Below, one piece after another: positions 26,301 to 38,300 of a DNA stretch of 64,000 nt. Numbering within the stretch: position 1 is the first letter of the stretch; the number at the start of each line of letters is the position of its first letter. This DNA is from Nageia nagi (lineage: Eukaryota; Pinophyta): positions 28,396,001 to 28,460,000 of the forward strand of contig JBITNC010000002.1 in the NCBI GenBank assembly GCA_050084985.1, given 5' to 3'. The notes beneath the pieces are model-generated. The model was not told where the DNA came from. It saw only the letters and a program-made list of their open reading frames with translations, and did not search any database. The translations under genes were made by a program, and so were the position numbers.

Positions 26301-29300
26301 GCCTTGGAGAGAATAAAAAATACCCATCAAAAACTCACAAAGCATTGGAAAGTTGGAAACTTACTTGTGTGTACATCAAATTATGCACCTAAAATGCAAT
26401 TTAGATAGACTAATCATTCAACATAATTAATCATGAACATAATCAATAATACTACAGATATTATATCCGGAAAAAGAAATTTTGAAAAGTTTTAATACAA
26501 TAAGAGACTGTTAACAATCTGTTTGAATCGATATCGATTTATTATAAATCGACAGCAATTGTTTTTATCATTAACGCTCCACTATGGATAATCAATGACC
26601 ACTATTATTGCGCTGATGATAAACTTAGGCTTTTATCATCAATTGAAGAATTCTCTGTCTACCGATATACAAATCATTAACGATTCAGCATCTTGAAATA
26701 TCTGTATCTCTTCCTGGATTGTTCTTCTTCACGTTTGCTCCTATTGTTTTGTTCCTGTATTGACCCTACACACAGAAAACAAACAAAACATCAAAGTGTA
26801 CCTGCTAACACATATAATATAGAGATATAATTGATATGTCAAGCTTACAATCTTTGTCTAACAATCTCCTGCTTTGATTTCAACAGAGCTTCGCTAGATT
26901 AAAAATTGGGTCCCTTTATTCACATACAGAGCTTGTATTTATAAGCTCAATAGGTTGTTATTGATTTGTTTATCATCCCAAGATTTCAGGTAACCTCCCA
27001 GACGAAATTTGAATATGGTATTATCTCCCATCTGCATTCATGATTTCAAATTGGACGTACTCGGCTATTTTGGACTTAAGTTTGTTTGTTGTTTAACTGT
27101 TCAAGGATCGTCACCGATTTTTTAGCGATTATATATTCACATTAGAATGGTCGTTCTATTATCGTTTTTTAATGATAAGGGTCGGAAAAACACCTGTTTC
27201 ATATATGTTTGAAATATAATAAATTCTTTATAGAAACCCCGGGTACTTTACCTGCAATCATGAGTTCATTTTAAGATACCCAGGAATTTTTCTGGAACAA
27301 ATAAAACAAGCCGGAGTCAATAGTAAAAGCGTTCCGGAATAAAAACGTTCCGGAATGAAAGTGTTCCGGAAGTGAGTGTTCCGGAAGTGAGTGTTCCGGA
27401 AGTGAGTATTCCGGAAATAAGTGTTCCGGAAGTGAATGTTCCGGAAATAAGTGTTCCGGAAATAAGTGTTCCGGAAGTAAGAGCGTTCCGGAACGAAACG
27501 ATAAAGCTTAATTGTAGAAAAACCGGGTCCCGGAAGTGATGACATCATCCAGGAGTGATCAAAGATCCGGAACCAGTATAACATTCCGGAATTAGATGAT
27601 AGAGCTTAATTGTAGAAAAACCGAATCCCGGAAGTGATGACATCATCCAGGAGTGATCGAAGATCCGGAACCAGTATAACATTCCGGAATTAGATGATAG
27701 AGCTTAATTGTAGAAAAGCCCGGGTCCCAGAAGTGATGACGTCATCCGGGAGTGATCAAAGATCCGGAACCAGTATAACATTCCGGAATTAAGAAGATGA
27801 CGTCACGGGGAGAACGATATTCACATTTTAAGTGAAAACCGGGTCCCGGAAGTGATGACATCATCCAGGAGTGATCGAAGATCCGGAACCAGTATAACAT
27901 TCCGGAACTAAATGATAGAGCTTAATTGTAGAAAAGCCCGGGTCCCGGAGATGATGACGTCATCCGGGAGTGATCGAAGATCCGGAACCAGTATAACATT
28001 CCGGAATTAAATGATAGAGCTTAATTGTAGAAAAGCCCAGGTCCCAGAAGTGATGACATCATCCGGGAGTGATCAAAGATCCGGAACCAGTATAACATTC
28101 CGGAATTAAGAAGATGACGTCACGGGGAGAACGATATTCATATTTTAAGTGAAAACCGGGTCCCGGAAGTGATGACATCATCCAGGAGTGATCGAAGATC
28201 CGGAACCAGTATAACATTCCGGAATTAGATGATAGAGCTTAATTGTAGAAAAGCCCGGGTCCCAGAAGTGATGACGTCATCCGGGAGTGATCAAAGATCC
28301 GGAACCAGTATAACATTCCGGAATTAAGAAGATGACGTCACGGGGAGAACGATAATCACATTTTAAGTGAAAACCGGGTCCCGGAAGTGATGACATCATC
28401 CAGGAGTGATCGAAGATCCGGAACCAGTATAACATTCCGGAACTAAATGATAGAGCTTAATTGTAGAAAAGCCCGGGTCCCGGAGATGATGACATCATCC
28501 GGGAGTGATCAAAGATCCGGAACCAGTATAACATTCCGGAAATAAATGATAAAGCTTAAAGGCCCGCACTGACCTAGTAATAGTGTTTATTTTTAGTGTC
28601 TACAACTTGGAATCTCTTCAAACTTATTGAAAATGGTGTTAGCTCAGCTCCTCTTGGCTCCTCTCAGCTCTAGAATGCAAAAAAAAATGAAATGATTGAG
28701 TTTTTTGGTGACTTAAACCCCTTTACCCGTGCCTAAAATGACCAGACGATTTTTTGCCGATTTTTTAATCGGGAATTGTGACTTTTTTCAGAATCGAATC
28801 GGTCCAAAAATCGGATTTACTCCTAAAAAATCATCGGCCGATTCTTTGCCCATTTTTTTATCTAAAAAATCACGAATCAAAATCGGAAAAACATTTTTTA
28901 AAAAAAAAATTGGACATGATTTGAATCGGATTGTTTGCTTGGCTGATTACGATTTTATCCAATTTTACCCGATTCTGATTCGAATTTTACAACTATGATC
29001 TAGTGTTTGTTTATGATCATGTTTTACATGTGTAACTCAAGCAGTAGCTTATGGTCTGCAGACCCCACTGTCAGCCCAATAATGGGACGTCTCCCCTTGA
29101 GTAGTTTTGTGTTAACATGTAATGGGTTATCCCGAATTGTGGGAATCCCTAGATAGGCATGAGTCTTGTATAGTCCAAAGGTGCATATAGAAGCATACCA
29201 GCATTGGTAGGGCCCCACATACCCCACATTGGCTTATGAGGCCACTTAGACCCCCACATCAGCTCAAGGAGGCTCATTAGACCCCACGTCAGCCTTGAGG

Positions 29301-32300
29301 GCCTTTATGACCCCCACATTGGCATACTGGGCCTATATGACCCCCACATTGGCATGGTTGACCTGTTGACCCCAACGTTGGAATAGACTTGGCTTGGGAT
29401 GATAATGAGACATGATGGATAGACACGTGAGGCTATATATTGAGCATGGAGCTCCATGATGAGGTTAGCTATTGATTATACTTCTTCTATACTGAACCCG
29501 ATTGGGCATTCAAGTCTTGGCGGTGCTGAGTATTATTCCTAGATGGCATTTAGAGGGGTTGGGAGCTTGGCATTCTACGACTTAGGTGGGTCACCTAGTC
29601 CATCCGATGGTATTCCGAGGGCAAGCTTCTACCTTCAGTGGTCACCAAGGTTCAAGGAGGCTCCTTCGCAAGAGAAGATTCAGAGTGTGAGGGAGTGAGT
29701 CTTTCCCATGGTGTTCAGCTTGCAGAGGGTTTGGAACCCTAGATATGAGTGTTGAGATCCTCATTGTATTCCATTCCATATCATAATAAAATACAGCTTG
29801 TGTCTCTCTCCATTGTGTTGTGCATTGTTTATGTATGTGTTGTGTCTCTTGTATACTGGTGTTGGAAGCTTCATTGCATTCGTGGGTGTTCAAGCATTGC
29901 ATATTCACCTGTGAGGCATTCGTTGAGGTGCCAAGTGTTGGTGTGCCTTATAGGGTTGACGTCAGGGTATAGGGGTTGCGTGGAAGCCTTAGGAAGCTCA
30001 CATCTGCATTGTAGGGGTTTAGGGTTCCCTAGGGGCCCAACATGGATGTGTTTGCATCATTCATTGAGGGTTTGAGTATCATAGTTGGAGTTGTTTTTGC
30101 TGAGGGTGATTTTAGGTCATCACACCTATGGCTATGCTTCCAAGGCTTCTTGCAACTGAAGCATAAGTTCTTCCTTAATTTGTTCCTTGTCTCTTTACTT
30201 GTCTTGCTTTCTCCTGCTGGCTGACTCCTCTTGATGGGTGGAGGTCCAATCTCCAATGTCCCTCTCCCAAATGCTCCCATCTTGGTTGGAATGGCGGGCT
30301 TAGCCCTCATCATGCATTGGGGAGAAAGCCTTGACCAATCCCCTCAATGGTTCCACCAATCCTTTTGTGAAGAGGAAGGTGACCCTCTACCCTAAAATGC
30401 TAGGAACCATCACAACAATTCGTTGGAACTCTGCCACATATTCTTCCACTGACCCCCTTTACTTCACTACCGTCAGATCCTTGAATTAATCATCCTCATC
30501 CTTCCGATCAAAGCGGTCTATCATCCTTCTACTGAATACATCGAAAGAAGTGATAGATCCATGTCCCTGCGTAGGCATGCCATGTTGCCACCAGTCATAT
30601 GCCAGGTCATCCAAGTGTAGCGTGGCAGATTGGATGGCATCCTCCTCCATCATGGGGTTAAGCGTGAAATATGTCTGTAACTTCTGTAACCAAGCCCTTG
30701 CAATCATCTTGTTGCTCCCATCAAATAAAGGCACTTGCATTTTGCTTGGCCTCTACTGTAGATCTCTCCTATCTTCCCAAGATCCGCCATATGCATAACT
30801 CCCACTAGCCTTCTTACCCAAAAACTCCAGATACATAGAGAAAGTTACATAGCTCTTGAACTCTAGTTTATTCAAGAAATAGTCCTGATATAACTGATTA
30901 AGCTCAAGCGGTGAGATCGAGCTTGTACTACTTTCCTGCCTTGGCAAAAACATGGGCTTATTAGGATGTGGTAGAGAAGGAGGCACCACATCATCTTTGG
31001 GGTGTCCCTCTCTAGAAATCTCTCTCACATCATCTCTCCAGCCAAAGGATCTTTGGTAGATCCTATCCAGAACAAGGAATATCCCTCATTGTCCACCATT
31101 TTGGAAGACTTGGTTCTCTGAAATATTGGTTCTCTCTGCTCAAACACTAGGCCTTCTTTATCAAACCATAGACCTCTAGATATATGCAAGAAAGCCTCCT
31201 CTTCTCCTGGTTCTTTCTCATGAGATCTATGCAAAGGTGTTTCTCCTCCTTCTGGCTCCCCTTGCATGAGCCGAGGTTGATCTTTGTGTATGGGGCATCC
31301 TAGGGCTTTCTCCAGGCCCCACATCCCTCTCTTGTGCCTCCTTTCTGGCCACTCACTCATTTTGTTGCTACATCTGATCCACAATTATCTTCATCATATT
31401 TAGTAGATCATCAAACCCTTTTTCTACTGTCCATTCATCCAACTCTACCAAATTGGATCTTGTTGCCTCCTTGCGTCATCCTTGGATCTAGTCTAAGGTG
31501 CCATGGGAGACTTCTTCCCTTCTGGTGCAGGTACACCTTCTCAACTAATTGCATTCAATATCCTCCCCACAAGATGGCAAAATTTTAGCTCTGATACCAC
31601 ATTAATCCTAAATTATTCTTATTCCGAAATTATAAGTAAACAAGCAATAATTCAGGAAATGAGCTAAAACAATGAATCAACACCACAAAACATCCATCGC
31701 ACAAGCCAACTTGAGAGAATAATGCCAACGTCTCAAATTATATCAATGATGGAGCAAAATACAACCAAATAAGCTCAAGAGGGTTGACATCTAGCTCAAT
31801 GGACCAAATCTAGGGCATAAACTCTCCAAATGTTGACGTCACACTTCTAGGGCCTTCAAATCCGGATCAAGTTCCAAGACTAGTCGATTGAGCCAAGATC
31901 TAATTGAGGGCTACGTCCCACTAAAGCCTCATCCATGTCATGTTTCCATCCACCAAGAGGCCCAAGAGATGGTGCTGCCACTCTGAAGATAGATGTCAAA
32001 ATAGCTCAAAGATGCCTCCTCAATATTACATCAACCAAATATATAGGAATCCCTCAAGGTTGGGCATCCACACACCCCTCAAGGAGACATCATGCTTGGG
32101 TGTCCGAATCATGCCTCAAGATCAATTAAAACCATGCACTTATCTTCCAATAATGGGTTGTGCCTTGGGATCTGTACTATCACACTTAAATGCTTGTAAT
32201 CTATCCTTAGGAGGGAGACATCCCACTTCAGGGCTCACAATTGGTCCATGGGACACATAAGTCTCCTATCCTAGTTTACAATGATGTCTAAGTATATATG

Positions 32301-35300
32301 CAATAAATAAATAAACACTCCTAACTACAAAAGTACCCCTAAAAGGAATGGCTTCAAGAAGGGGACATCACATTCTCTCATTTTGTATTTGGCCTTGGGT
32401 ACTAATCCATAGAGAGGAGCCTCATCATCATCAATATTGGTCCTAACATCAAAATGCCACCCCCACCCCCCAAAACCTTGAAGTTTCATTGTTCAAGGAC
32501 CTATTCAGGAGAGTTTAAAAGCTTCTTCAAAAGGATTAGATCCAACAAATCAGGTGCACAAGTATTATTTTCCATGTTTTAATATTGATGAATACTAGAT
32601 CTAGGACTGAAATATTTCTTTGGTTCACTTTGTCATAAATCTCTTGTGTGCTTTTTTGTAGATTAAATATTGCAATTTGCTTTTTATTTTGTCTATAGTT
32701 ACTCTGGGCCCGCATTGCGATAACTTTTTTTTAATAAATTAATGCCTATCATAATCCTCAACAATTAATAAATGTCAAGAAGAGGTTTGACATGTTCCCT
32801 AAATCAGTATTCTACATTAGTGTTGGAAAGTGAGGTAAAGTACTACGTAAAAGCATAGAATAAAAAGATGACTTTTTGAAAATACGGCCTGGGGCCAAAT
32901 ACGTAGAAACAGCAAAATACGTTGAATATGGAAAAAATTCACAGCTCTAAAAATTCGTAAAAAAGGAAAAGATGAGGAAAAATGGACAAAAAACGGAAAA
33001 TACAGGAAAAATAGATGACAAACAACGAAAAATTCGGCAAATAAATAGACAAAAGATGGGCAGAAAACCACAAATTTGGGAAAAAAACATGATGCATTGT
33101 GTAATGATCCAAAATTCAATTTAGGAGCAAATGAGCAAATTCCAACCAACAAACCCTAACGTCAGGCCTAAGGCATCAAACAAAAGCACATAAACCCTCA
33201 AGATGGCTACATTAGGGTTAGGGCATCCAAACCAAGCTATCTCAATGCAAATAACCCAACGTCTAACTAGTACATACAATAAACAATACCCCACAATGCC
33301 AACGTCTGGCCAATGCAAGTATACACAACAATAGTAATCCAACGCATGCACAATAATGATGTAGTCAATACAAAATATGAGATCCAATGCCCTTGGCGAT
33401 ATATGGAATGTACAATGCTCAACAAATACAATACCAAGCCCAAAAGGGCTGATGTTGGCCTCCAAGGAGCCAACTAGGGCATAACAATATATCTTCTCAC
33501 CACTGGAACAATCCTGGAACCATGGGACAGTACACTCCCTCAGAATAAGATTCCCTTCCATCGAAGGAGTCCTCCTCAAACCCTAAATAACCATTGAAGG
33601 TAGAAGCAATACCTCTGAATACCACTATGTGGGGAAAGGTGCTACACTAGTGTCGTAGACAGACATGATCCCTCAACCTAAATGCCCACTAGGCGCTGCG
33701 CCTAGGAAGGTTGCTTAGCATCACTAAGACTTGCTGTCCTTTGGGCGATATGAAAATAATAATAATTCTTTATATCCAGTAATGAGACTCCAAGGGTTAC
33801 TATAGCCTTCCTTGGTTCGGATTACACCTCAATGTCAGAACCCAATCCCCTCATGGCCCAACGTTGGCACCTAGGGATCAATCCAGGAACAAAAAGGGTA
33901 TCTAGGCCTCCCTTATGCTCCACGTGGACCCAGGAATGCATGCGTGGGCACCTAGGAGAGCAATGTGGGTATCAAGGCTCAACATGGGGGTCTAGAAGCT
34001 TCCCCCAAGCTGGCGTAGGTGTCTAAATGCTCCCAATCTCAACGTTGGGAACATTAAGTGCTCATCCGTCCATACAATGCAAAATAGACCTTGGGATTCC
34101 CACAATCATGTTTCGGGATCTCCAAGTATGACAATGACACCTAATCTAACCTTAGGAGGGAGACATCCCACTTGGGGCTCATAGTGGGGTCCATTGACCC
34201 ATTAAGTCTCCTATCCTAAGTTATAAACATGAAAGTACAATCCATAATTAAAGTATATTACAAGAGGAACTTTCGGACCCACAATTAATTACAATCGGAC
34301 AAGGGGGACGTCACACAATGAAAAATTAAAAAATAATGCAATTTTTTAACCTTTTCTATACAATATGCTTATCTAATTGCCATAAATGATTAAATCATTC
34401 ACATAAACAATCATATCATCTACCAAAACATTCATAAATCAGCTAGGTCTGGTCTATCAAATCATAAGTTATAAATGTACTACTACTAGTACTGTCCCAT
34501 ACACTCATAATGTCATTAAGTGTCAAGTGCCAACAAATTACACAATACTAAATAACTAAATACAATGTCTCATGAGTCATGACTCCATGTGTGGGGACTC
34601 ATCAATGTGTGCGGTCCGTGGCTCTAGCCCTTTTACTAGTCAATCGACCACCACTACTACCACGTGCTCCACTAATAGATGTAGGAGACTGAGAAGGTGG
34701 TCTCGTAGGGGTAGGAGCACTACAAGGAGGCAATCCTGAACTACTAGAACCGCCGCCAACACTTTTGCGAGGCTTCTGCCTATGCCTCTAGTACCGAACG
34801 AATGGCTCATCATCGTAAGGCTCACTCTCAAATTCAATGTCTCGATATATTAGGTTTTCAACGTAAAACGAAAATCTTTTTTTACCCCTTTATTTCTTCT
34901 TCCCAACAGCCTAGCCATCTTCCACGTTTTCACGACATTTTTTGCTTCTTTTGGCCGTTTAAATACCAAAAACGTGGAGACGATGTCTTTTTCTACAAAA
35001 TGAGTGTTCTACCTCTATCAGGCCAGAAACACATGTTTATTTAGCATTTAAATGACGTCTTTTAGGGAAAAAATGTCAAAAACGACGGGTGCAGCGATGG
35101 GGGGTAAGTTAAAATCTATCTACGTATTTTTGGCTTTTTTCGTGTAGACGGCTTTTTTGGGTAAAAAAATGTGTTTTCCTACAATTTAAATTTTGCCCCA
35201 GACCCGCGTTTTTTCCACGTTTTCAATGTATTTTTGGCATTTTTTAGGCCTTATTTTAGTCTTAAATAACAACTTTTTTTGTTTTTTGGAGGAAAATATG

Positions 35301-38300
35301 AAAATTTTTAAAAAACGATGTTTTTTGCGTTTAAACAACGTTTTTTTATTCTATGATTAAAAGAGCTCCAAAACTTATTTAGAATTGAGGTGTACATGGT
35401 TTATGGATCACTTAGCTACTCCATTATACACTAGGATCTTTTTTCTTTGCGAATTACATCCTATCATTGGATATATTAAACTTATTGGAGATATGCATAT
35501 AAATAGATAGTTTTTTTGGCCCCATAAAAGTTTGAATGTGAGATGAAAATGACATTATAGATGTTTAAATTTGCATTTTTCCTATCTATAAATAAGTTTA
35601 TTTAGGTGATTTAGTAACATAGCAATTCGGATTCTTTTTGGCTTGTTCTACGCCCACTTCAATGAAATCTTCTAATTTAGAATTATTTTATATGCACATT
35701 GTTTTAGATAGGTGAACCCAAAGCTAGATTTTTCAAGTCTATATAAGACACTTCCAAGTGATCATTTTGAGAGAACAATTATCACAAGTTTAGCAAAAAA
35801 TATCATGCTTTATAAAGTCCCATGAAGCCCTATCATCGATGATTATACACAATCTTCCTACATCTCAACAATATAATCATCAAGCTGGAACATCTACCCC
35901 TTTTATCATTGACTCTATAATTATCAAATTTCCACACAAGATACAATCATTACACAATCCTAAATAATTGAAAATATTTGAGCCACACCTCTCCAAAGCA
36001 TCATAACCTATAATGACAAACTTCACCAAAATGCCCAACATTTTAGCTGTAATATGATAAACTATTCTTCGTTCCAAATTTATTAAGCAATTAGCAAGAA
36101 ATGAAATAGATCTAACATTCACACCACAAAAATATGCCAACGCACAACCAAAATGGAGGAGAAATGCCAACCTCTCAATGTTAAGCATGAAATGAGCAAA
36201 ATACAACCACAATGGCCTAAGAGGGCCAACGTCTCGCTCAGGGGACCAGATCTAGGGCAAATACTCCTCCAATGTTGAATGGAAGCTGGCATCTCACTAC
36301 TAGGGCCTTCAACCCTTGGAACTGACTGCCAGTCTAATGTGGATTGAAGGCTTTCGTCCTCAGCCATGACCTAATAAGGGCTAAATCCCACTAGCTCCTT
36401 ATCCAAGCTGGGTTTGCATCCAAATAGAGGCCCAAGAGATGGCGTTGCCACTCAGAAGATAGAAGGTGTCAAAATAGCTCAATGATGCCTCCATAATGTT
36501 GCGCTAGCCATATAAATAAGAATCATCCAAGTTTGGGCCCTCACACACCCCTCAAGGTGACATCATGCTTGGGTGTGCGGATTGTGCCTCAAAATCACAC
36601 CAAACCATGCGCCTAGTCTCTAATCATGCGTTGTGCCTTGGGATCTAGATTATGACACTTAAATGCTCTTAAACTACTCTTAGGAGAGAGACATCCCACT
36701 TGGGGCTCACAATTGGTCCACAAGACCTAGATGTCTCTTGTCCTAAGTTACAATGATGCCTAATTACACATGCAATAAATAAATAAACACTCCTAAGTAC
36801 AAAATCACTCCTAAGTGGAATGCTTAATAGAAACGGGATATTACAATCCTCCCCTCTCAAAATTGCTTGTCCTCAAGCAATGCAAAGCTGGATGTGTAAG
36901 TATCTTAGGCCTTTGCCTTGTGGCATCTTCTTCAGGCAAATCCTTCCATTTTACGAAGTGCTCCTTGATTATCCGTGACCTCAATTTTCTTTCTCTGGTC
37001 TGTATGATGCGCTCCAGAACCAATATTAGTTATCCTTCCTCATCAAGTGGTGGAAGCTCGGATGAAAGGATGATGTGTTGTCCAAGGGCCTTCTTTAGAC
37101 ATGATACATGGAAGAAGTCGTGTTGTCTACTACTATGAGGCAATTCCAACTCATATGCTTCCTTCCCTTTCCTACATAGCACTTTATATGGACCAAAGAA
37201 ACTTGATTGCAGCTTTTTTGCTTCCTTTTGCTTGAGCGTGGCTGCAACCTAAAATACACCATGTCCCCTTCTTCAAATGTGCATTCAATCCGATTTTGGT
37301 TGGCAAACTTTTTTCTGTCGATTCTGGGCTAGCTGAATATTCTCCCTAAGGGCTCTCATGATGTCTTGATTATCTTCCAGAAACTCCTTAGCCTTTGGTG
37401 CTTTCCTGTCCTCAAAGATCAAGCTTACGAAATTGGGGTCTCATAACCATACAACGCCATGAAGGGTGACATTTGTATGGAGAGATGGTAAGTGGTGTTA
37501 TAGCAGTATTTCCCCAAATGTAGCCATTTTACCCATGCTTGTTGTTGCCCTATAACTTGCTTCCTGAAGTAGCCTTCTAGTCATTTGTTCACCACCTCTT
37601 TCCGCCCATCCGTCTGAAGATGATAGCTACTGCCGTATGCCAAATTTGTCCCACTCAATCTAAAAAGCTCCTACCAAAAGACACTCATGAATTTACTGTC
37701 TCCATCACTCAATCTCCTTTGGCAACCTATGTAGCCTGAATACTTCTCTAAAAAATAATTCTGCCACCTAAACGACAGTGCAGGTAATATTGATGGCGAA
37801 GAAATGAGCATACTTTGTCAGTCTATCTACCACTACGAAGATGCAATCCATCCCTTGTGTCTTGGGTAATCTTGTGATAAAATCCAAGGAGATGCTCTCC
37901 CATTTATGTGTGGGGATTGGTAGTGGCTACAGAAATCTAGGAGAAGGGACATTTTCCACCTTATTCTCCTGGCACTTGGTGCATTCCTTCACATGCCGGT
38001 AGATGTCCTCCTTAAGCCCCTTCCATGCGAACCTTTCTTAGATGGCCTTGTGCATTTTGTTGATACCTAGGTGCCCTACCAATGGTGTGTCATGCAACAC
38101 AACCATGATCCTCTCTTTCATCTTCGATCCTGACTCCAAGTAGATCCTATTTTTGTATAGAATCAACTCATCTCTTATTCTAACCCTATCATCTTTCAGA
38201 CGTCCAAGACTGTCAGTAGCAAATGCATCTTTAACATATTTAGCTATGATTGGCATTTTCCAGTCAGTAGAAACAATAGAGAGAGAGTAAAAGGATGGAT

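Larger units (their letters stand above)
22911..28997 (-). mobile_element. hAT-superfamily DNA transposon, 6.1 kb, 8-bp TSD
   Basis: Ends are CATAGTTAAAAAAATCGG at left and the inverse of CATAGTTGTAAAATTCG at right. Flanks ATGTAGTG (22903-22910) and ATCTAGTG (28998-29005) match at 7 of 8 bases, the hAT TSD length. It encodes a DUF659/hAT transposase on the minus strand (23273-26252). It also carries a 1.2 kb satellite array between transposase start and right end, and AATCGG-rich subterminal regions at both ends. The transposase has several amber stops, so this copy cannot move on its own. Confidence 0.9.
22853..30124 (+). mobile_element. Solo LTR S (about 1.18 kb net), TSD CCTAT, carrying a hAT insertion
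   Basis: The unit starts TGTGATGTCCC at 22853 and ends TCATCACA at 30124, with exact CCTAT repeats outside (22848-22852, 30125-30129). Removing it rejoins element A coding (HSHRC to CLGKGHVHY). The LTR has the shared block at about 29060-29160 (GACCCCACTGTCAGCCC, ATGGGACGTCTCCCC, TGTGGGAATCCC) and 30-bp spaced CCCCACATTGG repeats at 29222-29390. The hAT element sits 58 bp from its left end. Confidence 0.85.
14488..32372 (-). mobile_element. Gypsy element A (gag + protease only), heavily interrupted
   Basis: The minus-oriented element runs from a 5' LTR (31600-32372) with adjacent PBS (31588-31599), through gag (about 30130-31400) and protease (about 22280-22850), to a 3' LTR whose outer end is at 14488. 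Flanks TTCTT and TTCTC match at 4 of 5 bases, as expected for an old TSD. Its LTR is of the same family as that of element B. Nested inside are LTRs P1 and P2, solo LTR M2, copia-1, and solo LTR S with a hAT element. The inner part of the 3' LTR is missing, so a deletion has also occurred. No RT or integrase of A was found. Confidence 0.65.

Noticed and set aside
27258-27584. Open frame on the minus strand with a repeated five-residue pattern ([10 protein letters not shown])
   Set aside because: It is the direct by-product of a 15-bp tandem repeat and has no other support as a gene.
27324-28545. Array of regular repeats that could look like a CRISPR locus
   Set aside because: Units are directly adjacent, there are no unique spacers, and the array sits inside a hAT transposon of a plant-like genome.
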